Source: JADJPO01 sp963724535 (lineage in GTDB: Bacteria; Actinomycetota; Actinomycetes; Actinomycetales; Kineosporiaceae). From it: 64,000 nucleotides of DNA. This document shows positions 41,923 to 50,273 of the stretch, piece after piece (the stretch's first letter is position 1; every line of letters starts with the position of its first letter). The translations under genes were made by a program, and so were the position numbers. The notes under the pieces are model-generated. The model ran no database searches and was not told the DNA's origin. It saw only the letters and a program-made list of their open reading frames with translations. Location of the stretch: contig CAVRVD010000002.1 of the NCBI GenBank assembly GCA_963724535.1, positions 124,001 through 188,000 of the forward strand. Reading direction: 5' to 3'.

Positions 41923-42124
41923 CGCCAGGTTAGCTCGATGTGTTCCCGTCCTGCGACCGGTCGCCGGCCGGGCCAGGAGCTGGTGATCGCTAACCGGAGA
42001 CGGCCACTGCGGATCGTGAAGATCGCCATGAGTGAAGCCAACTGGCGGTATCCGGCCGGATTGGCGACAGTCTTCCTCCACTCGAGGTGATCATGAGCAG
42101 GTCGCCCCGTGGTGGTGGCAACGG

Positions 42125-43111
42125 TCAGGAGGTACCCGGGCGGCCGATCTGCCGGTGGATCTCGTCGACCAGGTCCATGAGCGCGACCGTCTCGGTGAGG
42201 GTCATCCGCGGGCTCTCGGTCAGCCCCTCCCAGATGCATCCGGCGACCTCGAGGGCCTCGAACCGCAGCCCCTTGCCCGGCCCGTCCAGCGGCTGCGGGT
42301 CGAAGCGCTCGAGCACCCGGTCACGGTCGCGGACCGTGAAGCCGGTGTGCGTGTAGAACACCGGCTCGACGTCGATGTATGCCTCGGTGCCGGCGATGAA
42401 CGACCGGCGTGGGGTGAACGCGCTCAGTGTCGAGGTCAGCACCGCGTGCGCGCCGTCCGGGTAGCGCAGCACCAGCGAGGTCTGGGCGTCCACCCCGGTC
42501 ATCGCCGGCTCGGAGACGGCGTGCACCGACGACGGCACTCCGAGCACCATCACCGCCCACGACAACGGGTAGATCCCCAGGTCGAGCATCGCTCCACCGC
42601 CCAGCTCCGGCGCATAGAGGCGGTGCGCCGGGTCGGGGGCGAACCCCTGCCCGTGGTCGGCGGTCACGGTACGGATGTCCCCGAGCACCCCGGAGGTCAC
42701 CAGCGCCCGGATCCGGTCGACGTGCGGCAGGAACCGGGTCCACATCGCCTCCATGCAGAACACCCCTGCCGACCCGGCGGCGTCCAGCACGGTGCGGGCC
42801 TCGGTGCCGGTCATCGTGAACGGCTTCTCGACCAGCACCGGCTTGCCGGCACCGATCGCAGCCAGAGCGTGCTCGGCGTGCCACGGGTGCGGGCTGGCCA
42901 CGTAGACGACGTCCACCTGGTCGTCCTCAACGAGGTCGGTGACCGAGACGTGGGCGCGCGCCACCCCCAGCTCGTCGGCGGCGATCCGGACCCGCTCCGG
43001 ACGGCGCGCCGTCATCGCGGTCACCGACATCTCGGGCAGCGCGGACACCTCCGCCGTGAAGGCCCTGGCGATCCCGCCGACCCCGATGACTCCCCAGCGC
43101 AGTGCGTCCAT
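42125..43111 (-). CDS. Gfo/Idh/MocA family oxidoreductase
   Basis: 328 residues. N-terminal Rossmann fold with WGVIGVGGIARAF (~6-18) and the family motif VLVEKPFTM (EKP, ~95). The C-terminal alpha/beta domain has GGGAMLDLGIYPLSWA with the conserved Asp and Tyr that replace the usual DxxxH active-site pair, as in the trans-1,2-dihydrobenzenediol dehydrogenase/glucose-fructose oxidoreductase branch. NAD(P)-dependent sugar or polyol oxidation is likely. Monocistronic; divergent from the HNH nuclease gene. Confidence 0.9.
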   Translation of the reverse strand: MDALRWGVIGVGGIARAFTAEVSALPEMSVTAMTARRPERVRIAADELGVARAHVSVTDLVEDDQVDVVYVASPHPWHAEHALAAIGAGKPVLVEKPFTMTGTEARTVLDAAGSAGVFCMEAMWTRFLPHVDRIRALVTSGVLGDIRTVTADHGQGFAPDPAHRLYAPELGGGAMLDLGIYPLSWAVMVLGVPSSVHAVSEPAMTGVDAQTSLVLRYPDGAHAVLTSTLSAFTPRRSFIAGTEAYIDVEPVFYTHTGFTVRDRDRVLERFDPQPLDGPGKGLRFEALEVAGCIWEGLTESPRMTLTETVALMDLVDEIHRQIGRPGTS

Positions 43112-43213
43112 GACCGGCAGCCTGCCATCACCGGCGCCTTGGCACGGGTGATAACCCCGGTGGATCTACGCCAAGATCTCGGTGAGGTGCGTGGACCGGG
43201 CAGGAGGACCAGC

Positions 43214-43996
43214 GTGCGGCGTCGACGCCGGGACAGCCCGAGGTCGCTCCTCGCCGTCCTCGTCCTCTTCGCGCTGATCGGCGCAGGCCTGTGGTGGTTC
43301 CAACGCCATGGTCCCGGGACGCTCGCCGGGACCGCCGGCGCCGACTCCCCGCCGGTCGCTTCCGGCCCCACGGCGCCTCCGGGCACGACATGGCCCGGTG
43401 GCCGCCCCCGTCCGCAGCTGCCGGCCAGGGTCGTCGACGCCCTCGCGCTCGTCCCGGTGGGGCAACCGGACCGGGGCACGGGGTACTCCCGGCTGCTGTT
43501 CGGGTCGGACTGGCTGGACCCGGACGGCAACGGCTGCGACGCCCGTAACGAGGTGTTGCGCCGCGACCTCACGGAGGTGGAGATCCGGCCGCGCACCAAC
43601 GGCTGCATCGTCGAACGCGGTGTGCTGCGCGACCCGTACACCGGCATCGTCGAACGCTTCCAGCGGGGGCCGACGACCTCGGACGCCGTCCAGGTCGACC
43701 ACGTGGTCGCGCTGAGCAACGCCTGGCGCACCGGTGCCCAAGCCTGGACGCCGGCCCAGCGGGCCGCCTTCGCCAACGACCCCTTGGAGCTGCTCGCCGT
43801 CCGCAAGGCCAGCAATGCCGACAAGGACTACCAGGACGTCGCCGGCTGGCTGCCGCCCGAGCCGTCCCGACGCTGCGCGTTCGTCGCTCGGGTCGTGGCG
43901 GTCAAGGCGGCCTACGGGTTGCGGATGACCCAGGCCGAGCACGACACCGCTGCGGCGGTGCTGGCCACCTGCCCCGAGCAGCCGTCGCCGCGCTGA
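43214..43996 (+). CDS. Exported HNH endonuclease family protein (DUF1524-like)
   Basis: 260 residues from the GTG at 43214 with AGGAGG six bases before it. A basic RRRRRD start and one hydrophobic helix (~10-28) make a signal or anchor, followed by a Pro/Thr/Gly linker. The nuclease domain has QVDHVVALSNAWRTGAQAW, FANDPLELLAV and NADKDYQDVAGWLPP, the DHV...FAND...N...K pattern of the extracellular HNH/DUF1524 nucleases. It probably degrades DNA outside the membrane for nutrient use or defence. Its stop is one base from the convergent amidohydrolase stop. Confidence 0.88.
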   Translation: MRRRRRDSPRSLLAVLVLFALIGAGLWWFQRHGPGTLAGTAGADSPPVASGPTAPPGTTWPGGRPRPQLPARVVDALALVPVGQPDRGTGYSRLLFGSDWLDPDGNGCDARNEVLRRDLTEVEIRPRTNGCIVERGVLRDPYTGIVERFQRGPTTSDAVQVDHVVALSNAWRTGAQAWTPAQRAAFANDPLELLAVRKASNADKDYQDVAGWLPPEPSRRCAFVARVVAVKAAYGLRMTQAEHDTAAAVLATCPEQPSPR

Positions 43997-43997
43997 G

Positions 43998-45287
43998 CTA
44001 CCTCCCGAGCGGCCGCTCCAGGGCTGCGCCCGCCACCGGATCGCCGTTGCGCAGCACCAGCCAGATCCGCTCAGGGTCGAGCAGCACGCGGTGGTCGGCG
44101 AGCGGGTCGCCGTCCACGACCAGGACATCGGCCAGCCTCCCGACGTCCAGGACCCCGACGACGTCCTCGATCCCCAGCGCGGCGGCACTGCCCGACGTGG
44201 CCGCGGCCAGGGCCTGCGCCACCGGCAGACCGTGTTCGACCAGGCGGGCGATCTCCTCGGCGGCTCGGGCGCAGTCGGGGGAGTCGAAGCCCATCGCCAG
44301 GCGCACCCCCGCGGACCGGGCGGCGCGCAGGGTCAGCCGAGCCTGTTCGAGGTTGTACACGCCCTGTTCCACCAGGACGCCCTCCCACTGGCCGTCCTCG
44401 GCTACGTCGTGCAGGAAGGACAGCGTCGGTACCAGCACCGAACCCGACTGCGCCATCAGCTCGAGCAGGTCGGGTCGCTGGTTGAGGTAGAAGCCGTGCT
44501 CGATGGTGTCGCAGCCGTGTCGGACCGCCAGCTCGGTGCCGCCCAGGCCCTCGCAGTGGGCGGCGGCGCGGTAGCCCTGGCGGTGGGCCTCGTCCACGAA
44601 GGCGACCATCTCCGCCTCGGTGCACTGGGCGGGGTGCGGGTTCTCCAGCTCCACCGACCGGGCGCCGGTGCTCATGATCTTGAGGAAGTCGGCACCCCGG
44701 CGGAGCTGTTCCCGCACGGCCCGCCGCACATCGTCCGGACCGTCGGCCTCCCGGTACATCCCGTCGAAGAACCGTCCGCCGGGTGAGGTGGGCGAGACGA
44801 TCCGGCCACAGGCGAGAAGGCGGGGACCGGTGAACATCCCGTAGCGCATCGCCTGACGGGCATCCAGCACGCAGTCGCCGAACGCCCCCACGTCCCGGAT
44901 GGTGGTCACCCCCATCCGCAGCGCCCGACGCAGGCCCGCCGCCACACCGTGGTCGAGTACCCGTGGGGACAGCGGCTCGGCGCCCTTGGCCGGCTTCGGC
45001 CAGCCGGTCGAGTGGTCGATGATCGACAGGTGGGCGTGCGCGTCGATCAGGCCCGGCATCACGAACCGGCCCGCCACGTCGATGACGGACGCGCCGTCCG
45101 GGACGCCGTCGCCGCGGCGGCCGACGGCGGCGATCCGTCCATCCCGCACGATCACGGTCGCCTCGGGCAGGGTGGGTGAGCCAGCTCCGGGATCGGCGCC
45201 GTTGAACAGGGTGGCCCCGGTCAGGACGATGTCACCGGTGCCGCCGTGCGGGTCGGCGAGGAAGGCGGGCAGTCTCGGCGTCGACAC
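43998..45287 (-). CDS. Metal-dependent amidohydrolase
   Basis: 429 residues. Amidohydrolase-fold metal site: HxH in GLIDAHAHLS (~80-88), Lys in DFLKIMSTG, His in AAHCEG and in IEHGF, and Asp in MGFDSPD. The N- and C-terminal beta-sandwich parts (IVLTGATLFNG; GRLADVLVVDGDPL) are typical of imidazolonepropionase-like and Xaa-Pro-dipeptidase-like members. Exact substrate unknown. Convergent with the HNH nuclease gene; the region upstream is the rearranged hyuA/CIRCE stretch. Confidence 0.9.
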   Translation of the reverse strand: MSTPRLPAFLADPHGGTGDIVLTGATLFNGADPGAGSPTLPEATVIVRDGRIAAVGRRGDGVPDGASVIDVAGRFVMPGLIDAHAHLSIIDHSTGWPKPAKGAEPLSPRVLDHGVAAGLRRALRMGVTTIRDVGAFGDCVLDARQAMRYGMFTGPRLLACGRIVSPTSPGGRFFDGMYREADGPDDVRRAVREQLRRGADFLKIMSTGARSVELENPHPAQCTEAEMVAFVDEAHRQGYRAAAHCEGLGGTELAVRHGCDTIEHGFYLNQRPDLLELMAQSGSVLVPTLSFLHDVAEDGQWEGVLVEQGVYNLEQARLTLRAARSAGVRLAMGFDSPDCARAAEEIARLVEHGLPVAQALAAATSGSAAALGIEDVVGVLDVGRLADVLVVDGDPLADHRVLLDPERIWLVLRNGDPVAGAALERPLGR

Positions 45288-45311
45288 CGGCTCATGCTAG
45301 GAGCGCGATGA

Positions 45312-45332
45312 GCCATCTGCGTAGCAGACGGC
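45312..45332. terminator. Small hairpin between amidohydrolase start and hyuA fragment
   Basis: GCCATCTGC (45312-45320) and GCAGACGGC (45324-45332) pair at eight of nine positions around GTA. It could end a leftward transcript coming from the orphan CIRCE promoter before the amidohydrolase gene. No T-tract, so weak evidence. Confidence 0.4.
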
Positions 45333-45360
45333 GTGGCTGACCGAGCACGGCGGCGGGGCG

Positions 45361-45615
45361 GTCGTCGAGGGGGCCCGAACCCTCTCGTCCGCCGCCCCGC
45401 CGTCCGCCGTCCTGCACGGCAGCACCATCGCCACCAACGCCTTGCTGGAACGTACGGGGGCCCGGACCGCTCTGGTCACCGACCCCGGCTTCGAGGACGT
45501 CCTGGAGACCGGACGGCAGGACCGCCCGTCCCTGTACGACCCGGACGCCGACCGGCCACAACCGTTGGTGCCCGGCGAGCTGCGCTTCCCGGCCGGCGAT
45601 CTCGACGAGCTGGTC
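45361..45615 (+). pseudogene. Duplicated internal fragment of hyuA
   Basis: 255 bases match 48462-48716 of hyuA without a gap and with only two differences (253/255), both second-position changes that alter a residue (Gly to Ala, Ile to Thr). The piece is exactly 85 codons in frame, hyuA residues 43-127. It has no start codon of its own and runs into unrelated sequence on both sides; on the right the break is three bases from an orphan Shine-Dalgarno facing the other way. A recent partial copy, not a functional gene. Confidence 0.93.
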
Positions 45616-45637
45616 ACGTCACCTCCAGATGATCGAA

Positions 45638-45664
45638 TTAGCACTCGGTGCTTATGAGTGCTGA
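45638..45664 (-). promoter_or_regulatory. Second CIRCE element with orphan Hsp20-type leader
   Basis: TTAGCACTC-N9-GAGTGCTGA has a perfect left arm and one mismatch in the right arm, with exact spacing. To its left on the minus strand lies TGGAGGTGA (45619-45627), ten bases away, almost the same layout as the hsp20 leader (12 bases). No heat-shock gene follows: three bases past the Shine-Dalgarno the sequence becomes antisense hyuA. On the + strand it is about 100 bases upstream of ltrA, so control of that gene is possible too. Confidence 0.9.
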
Positions 45665-45764
45665 CTGAATCACATCCGCGGCTGTTCCCGAATCCGCTGG
45701 TCTGCTCCTCACTTCGGCTCCGTGCCAGGATGCTGTCCGGTCGCGGAGCAGTCTGGAGGAACCC

Positions 45765-47078
45765 ATGACCGGAGCTGGGACGAGCGAGCCCTTCGCCTCG
45801 CAGGCGGCCGGTCCGGCGACGTCGTCGGCGGTCAGACTGACCCACCGGATGCGGCCGATGTCCGGGCGCGACCCGCACGAGAGCGGCCGGACGGCGACCA
45901 CGCTGGAGCTGCTGTTCGACCTCACGTTCGTCGTCGCCTTCGGCCAGGCCGCCAACCAGCTCGCCCACCTGGTGGCCGAGGGCCACTTCGCAGCCGGCAT
46001 CCTCGGGTTCGGGTTCGCGATGTTCGCGGTGATCTGGGCCTGGATCAACTTCTCCTGGTTCGCCTCGGCGTTCGACACCGACGACTGGCCCTACCGGATC
46101 GCGACCATGGTGCAGATGGTCGGCGTCACCGTCCTGGCGCTCGGCCTGCCGGCGATGTTCCACTCCCTGGACGTCGGGCACGACGTCGACCTCCGGGTGA
46201 TGGCGGCCGGCTACGTGGTGATGCGGGTGGCCATGGTCTACCAGTGGCTGCGCGCCGCTCGGCAGGCCCCGAAGTACCGGGCCACCTGCCTCACCTACGC
46301 CAGGATGATCGTGATCGCGCAGGTCGGCTGGGTCGGCCTGGCTTTGCTACAGCTGCCACTCGCGGCCACGATGCCGATCTCCGCACTGCTGATCCTGTTC
46401 GAGATGGCCGCTCCCTACCTGGCGGAACGGCGCTCGGCCGCAGACGGCACTCCCTGGCACGCCCACCACATCGCCGAACGCTACGGCCTACTGGCGATCA
46501 TCGCCCTCGGTGAGGGGGTGATCGGCACCGTGGCATCGCTCGCGGCGGTGGTCGAGGCGCAAGGCTGGAGCGTCGACGCCGTCCTGATCGTGGTGGCCGG
46601 GATGGGGCTGACGTTCGGCATGTGGTGGACCTACTTCCTCACCCCGGTGGCCGACATCCTGCACTCCCGCCGGGAGCGGGCCTTCGGCTGGGGGTACGGC
46701 AACCTCGTCGTTCTTGCCGCCATCGCCGCAACCGGTGCCGGCCTGCACGTCGCGGCGCTGTACATCGAACATCAGGCGAGCATCGGTGCGACCGCCGCCG
46801 TGCTCTCGCTCGCCGTCCCGGTGGCTGTCTACCTGGTCTCGCTCTTCCTCCTCTACGGCTACCTGGTCCCAGGGCGGGATTCCTTCCACCTGCTGCTCGC
46901 CGCCGCCACGGCCGCGGTCCTCGTGGCCGGCCCGCTGCTCGCCGCCGCAGGTGTCTCGATGGCGACCTCGATTCTCGTGATCATGCTCGCGCCGGTGGTG
47001 ACCGTCGTCGGCTTCGAGGTGCGCGGCCACCGGCATGCCGCGCTGGCGCTCGAGCGGGTGACCGGAGTCGGTACCTGA
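45765..47078 (+). CDS. ltrA: Low temperature requirement protein A family membrane protein
   Basis: 437 residues, ATG preceded by CTGGAGGAA. The LtrA signature ATTLELLFDLTFVVAFGQ (~45-62) and HHIAERYGLLAIIALGEGVIGT (~230) are present, with about 11 membrane helices. LtrA was named for cold growth of Listeria, but its biochemical role is unknown. This copy lies just right of a CIRCE element, an unusual neighbour for a gene named after cold growth. Confidence 0.92.
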   Translation: MTGAGTSEPFASQAAGPATSSAVRLTHRMRPMSGRDPHESGRTATTLELLFDLTFVVAFGQAANQLAHLVAEGHFAAGILGFGFAMFAVIWAWINFSWFASAFDTDDWPYRIATMVQMVGVTVLALGLPAMFHSLDVGHDVDLRVMAAGYVVMRVAMVYQWLRAARQAPKYRATCLTYARMIVIAQVGWVGLALLQLPLAATMPISALLILFEMAAPYLAERRSAADGTPWHAHHIAERYGLLAIIALGEGVIGTVASLAAVVEAQGWSVDAVLIVVAGMGLTFGMWWTYFLTPVADILHSRRERAFGWGYGNLVVLAAIAATGAGLHVAALYIEHQASIGATAAVLSLAVPVAVYLVSLFLLYGYLVPGRDSFHLLLAAATAAVLVAGPLLAAAGVSMATSILVIMLAPVVTVVGFEVRGHRHAALALERVTGVGT

Positions 47079-47154
47079 TCCGGCGGGCGCAGGCAGGCGC
47101 CGTAAGTGTCGGTCGGGAGAGCGGCACCCGGCCGCGCAGTCCTGGGAGGGACCC

Positions 47155-47631
47155 ATGACCGTCTCCGACAACCCGATGCGGATCACGTCCGTGACCCCTG
47201 CCCTGGCGGTGACGCCCTGTGCAGAGGCGATCGGCTTCTACATCCGGGCCTTCGGCGCCGTGGAGGCCGGCCCGCGGATGACCGGACCGGACGGCCTCGT
47301 CGGCCACGCCGAGATCCTGGTCGGTGGGTCCCGGGTGATGCTCGGTGACGAGTGGCCGGGCGGACCGATCCAGTCGCCACCGACCCTCCAAGGCTCGACG
47401 GCGGTGCTGTTCATCCACTGCGACGACGTGGAGGCTCTGTGGCAGCGTGGGGTCGACGCCGGCGCAGAGGTCGTCTACCCCCTGCAGATGCAGTTCTACG
47501 GCGACAAGTCCGGCCACCTGCGTGACCCGTTCGGGCACTCCTGGGGGCTGGGCCAGAAGGTCGAGGACGTCGACGACGAGGAACTGGCCAAGCGCATGGC
47601 CGCGTTCTACGAGTCCGAGGTCGAGGGCTAG
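47155..47631 (+). CDS. VOC family (glyoxalase/bleomycin-resistance-like) protein
   Basis: 158 residues, ATG preceded by GGGAGGGA. One VOC domain: SVTPALAVTPCAEAIGFYIRAFGAVE at the start and YGDKSGHLRDPFGHSWGLGQ near the end, the PhnB/YerR-like pattern. VOC proteins bind metals or small toxins. The C-terminal helix (~135-158) is acidic. It directly precedes the broken fructosamine-kinase gene. Confidence 0.9.
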   Translation: MTVSDNPMRITSVTPALAVTPCAEAIGFYIRAFGAVEAGPRMTGPDGLVGHAEILVGGSRVMLGDEWPGGPIQSPPTLQGSTAVLFIHCDDVEALWQRGVDAGAEVVYPLQMQFYGDKSGHLRDPFGHSWGLGQKVEDVDDEELAKRMAAFYESEVEG

Positions 47632-47649
47632 AAGGCTTGGCGGACGCCG

Positions 47650-48296
47650 ATGTGGCCGGTCGGTCTCGCCGCCGCCGGGGTGCCGGTGCCGCAGGTCCTC
47701 GGGTACGCGGGCTGCACGCTGGTGATGGAACGCGTCTCGGGGCCGCCGGACTGGCCGGGCCTCGGCCGGGCGGTCGCGGCGATGCATCGGACGACGAATG
47801 AGCGTTACGGCTGGCATCGGGACAACCGGGCCGGTCGGTTCGTGCAGCCCAACTCCTGGACCGACGACTGGCCGACGTTCTTCGTCGAGCGCAGGGTGCG
47901 CACCCATCTGGCCGACCCGGTCCTGCCGGTCGAGCTCCGCCGCCGCCTGGAGCGCGCCTGCGACGGGCCGATCCAGGCGCTGCTGTCTGCGCGCCCGACG
48001 GCATCTCTGACCCACGGCGACCTGTGGCCCGGCAACGTGGTCGACGGCGGTGGGTGATCGACCCGGAAGTGAGCTATGCCGACCGGGAGCTGGACGTCGC
48101 GTACCTGCAGATGTCCCGGTCCGATCCCATGCCGGCCGGGTTCTGGTCGGCCTACCTCGAGCAGCTGCCGCTCCCGGACGGCTACCCGCACCGCCGGCGC
48201 GTGCTCGAGCTGCACCACCGGCTGCTGAACGTGCGGCACTTCGGCGCGAGGGGCTTCGCCGCCCTCGACGCCGTCCTCACCGAGCACGGCTGCTGA
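47650..48296 (+). pseudogene. Fructosamine kinase family pseudogene
   Basis: Two frames together give the C-terminal two-thirds of a fructosamine-3-kinase. The first (47650-48057) runs to the catalytic loop LTHGDLWPGNVV. The second continues with WVIDPEVSYADRELDVAYL, including the metal-binding Asp, to the natural end at 48296. A single-base loss near 48048 (GACGGCGGTGGG where GACGGCCGGTGGG is expected) shifts the frame. The first ~70 residues of the ATP-binding lobe are also missing, and the fragment starts right after the VOC gene stop. Truncation plus frameshift argues for a decayed gene. Confidence 0.85.
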
Positions 48297-48335
48297 CCAG
48301 AGGTTCGGGGCGAGTCCGGCGTGTAGCGTGAGCCG

Positions 48336-50138
48336 GTGCAGCGGCGAACGACCACGATCCTGGGCATCGACGTCGGTGGCACGTTCACCGATCTGGTCGC
48401 ATGGGACGGGCAGTCGGTTCGCACCGCCAAGATCTCGACGTCGGTCGACCAGAGCGAGGCAGTCGTCGAGGGGGCCCGAACCCTCTCGTCCGGCGCCCCG
48501 CCGTCCGCCGTCCTGCACGGCAGCACCATCGCCACCAACGCCTTGCTGGAACGTACGGGGGCCCGGACCGCTCTGGTCACCGACCCCGGCTTCGAGGACG
48601 TCCTGGAGATCGGACGGCAGGACCGCCCGTCCCTGTACGACCCGGACGCCGACCGGCCACAACCGTTGGTGCCCGGCGAGCTGCGCTTCCCGGCCGGCGA
48701 TCTCGACGAGCTGGTCGCGGCGCTGTCCGCCGAGCAGGTCGAGGCGGTGGCGGTCGCCCTCCTCTACTCCTTCCGCGACCCCGCCGGCGAGCAGGAGCTG
48801 GGACGGCGACTGGCCGAGCGCAGGCCGAGCTTGCCGGTCTCGCTGTCCTGCCGGGTGGCCCCCGAGTTCCGCGAGTTCGAACGGGCCTCGACCACGGTCC
48901 TGAACGCCTACCTGACGCCGGTGGTTGCCGACTACCTGGAGCGGCTCGGGAACCGCCTGGCCGCAGCCGGTTTGCCCCGCGACGTCCAGGTGATGCGCTC
49001 CTCCGGCGGCCTGATGCCGCTGTCCCAGGCCGCCCTGCTGCCGGCCGCCACCCTGCTGTCCGGCCCGGCCGGTGGAGTCGTCGCGGCCGCCGCGCTGGGT
49101 ACCGCGATGGGGCACCGGCACCTGATCAGCTTCGATATGGGCGGCACCTCGACCGACGTCAGCCGGATCGAGGACGGCCGGCCCGGCGTGGCCTACCAGC
49201 GGTCGGTCGACGGCTACCCGTGCCGGTTCCCGGCGGTTGCCGTGCACACCGTCGGCGCCGGCGGCGGCTCGCTGGGCTGGGCCGACCCGGGCGGGGCGCT
49301 GCGCGTGGGCCCGCGCAGCGCCGGGGCGCACCCCGGGCCGGCCTGTTACGGGCGGGGTGGGCAGGTGGCCACGGTCACCGATGCCAACCTGGTGCTCGGC
49401 CGGCTGGACCCGGCAGCCGCCTTGGCCGGCGACCTGCGACTCGATCGTGCCGCAGCCCGCGCAGCCCTGGGCCGGCTCGCGGTCGAGCTCGGCCTCGACC
49501 CCGAGCGGGCGGCGACCGGCATGGTCGAGATCGTGGAGAGCCATATGGACCGGGCCATCCGCCGGGTCTCGATCGAGGAGGGCTCGGACCCCCGGCAGGC
49601 GGTGCTGGTGGCCTTCGGTGGGGCGGGCGGGTTGCACGCGAGCGCCCTGGCCCGGCGCCTGGAGATGGCCGGGCTGGTGATCCCGGCGCACTCCGGGGTC
49701 TTCTCGGCGCTCGGCATGCTGCTCAGCCCACCCCGCCAGGACTCCGCCCGCAGCGTCCTGCTCCGCCCGGGGGACGACCTGGACGCCGCGGTCGACGAGC
49801 TGCGCTCGGCGGCGCTGGCCGTCGCGATGCCCGGCGGACAGGTCCGCATCTTGGTCGACGTCCGCTACCTCGGCCAGTCCCACGAGACCACCGTGCGGTA
49901 CGCGGTCGGGGACGGCTGGGCGGCGCTGGCCGAGCGGTTCGGTCGGGCGCACCACCAACGCAACGGCTTCTCCCGCCCGGACGACCCGGTCGAGGTCACC
50001 ACGGTGCGCACCGAGACCGAGGGCCGCCCCGCGGTCGAGCAGACCAGCCTGCCCGCCCCGGTCCCGGACGGCGACGAGCCGCGGCGCGGGTTCCGCTCGG
50101 TACTCGGCCCGAGGGGGAGGGCGGAGGCGGAGGTCTAG
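48336..50138 (+). CDS. hyuA: Hydantoinase/oxoprolinase subunit A, interrupted by in-frame TAG
   Basis: 600 residues from the GTG at 48336 to a TAG at 50136-50138. The ATP-binding core is intact: ILGIDVGGTFTDLV at the start, HGSTIATNALLERTG, LLSGPAGGVVAA and ISFDMGGTSTDVS, and GAGGGSLGW. HyuA with HyuB opens 5-oxoproline, hydantoin or N-methylhydantoin rings using ATP. After the TAG the same frame runs on with the expected family ending (see 50139-50273), so this product lacks its last ~45 residues. Codons 43-127 are duplicated at 45361-45615. Activity is uncertain. Confidence 0.85.
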   Translation: MQRRTTTILGIDVGGTFTDLVAWDGQSVRTAKISTSVDQSEAVVEGARTLSSGAPPSAVLHGSTIATNALLERTGARTALVTDPGFEDVLEIGRQDRPSLYDPDADRPQPLVPGELRFPAGDLDELVAALSAEQVEAVAVALLYSFRDPAGEQELGRRLAERRPSLPVSLSCRVAPEFREFERASTTVLNAYLTPVVADYLERLGNRLAAAGLPRDVQVMRSSGGLMPLSQAALLPAATLLSGPAGGVVAAAALGTAMGHRHLISFDMGGTSTDVSRIEDGRPGVAYQRSVDGYPCRFPAVAVHTVGAGGGSLGWADPGGALRVGPRSAGAHPGPACYGRGGQVATVTDANLVLGRLDPAAALAGDLRLDRAAARAALGRLAVELGLDPERAATGMVEIVESHMDRAIRRVSIEEGSDPRQAVLVAFGGAGGLHASALARRLEMAGLVIPAHSGVFSALGMLLSPPRQDSARSVLLRPGDDLDAAVDELRSAALAVAMPGGQVRILVDVRYLGQSHETTVRYAVGDGWAALAERFGRAHHQRNGFSRPDDPVEVTTVRTETEGRPAVEQTSLPAPVPDGDEPRRGFRSVLGPRGRAEAEV

Positions 50139-50273
50139 TGGCGGCCATCGCTCGCGGTCGGCGCGGAGGTCGTGGGTCCTGCGGTCATCGAGGAGCCCGT
50201 GGCGACCAGCTACCTGGCGGCCGGGGAGCGGGCTCGGGTGCACGAGACGGGAGCCCTGGAGGTCACATGGTGA
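50139..50273 (+). other. C-terminal remainder of hyuA after amber codon
   Basis: In the same frame as hyuA, straight after the TAG, 44 codons read WRPSLAVGAEVVGPAVIEEP and then the usual Gly-Glu-Arg-Ala ending, stopping at TGA (50271-50273). GPAVIEEP is the conserved end motif of HyuA proteins. The frame overlaps the hyuB ATG (50267) by seven bases, the standard coupling. The single stop codon therefore looks like a recent nonsense change, or a sequencing error. Confidence 0.85.

Noticed and set aside
45297..45617. 106-residue minus-strand frame behind the orphan CIRCE leader
   Set aside because: Kept only as part of a finding: sequence is antisense hyuA, no protein similarity, Shine-Dalgarno only four bases from the GTG.
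50136..50138. TAG in hyuA as pyrrolysine or other recoding site
   Set aside because: Pyrrolysine machinery is not expected in this group, and no recoding structure is seen; a nonsense change or error is simpler.
48401..50266. Long + frame running into hyuB from within hyuA
   Set aside because: It is the +2 shadow of hyuA, with Arg/Gly/Ala-rich sequence; only the part from 50267 is HyuB.
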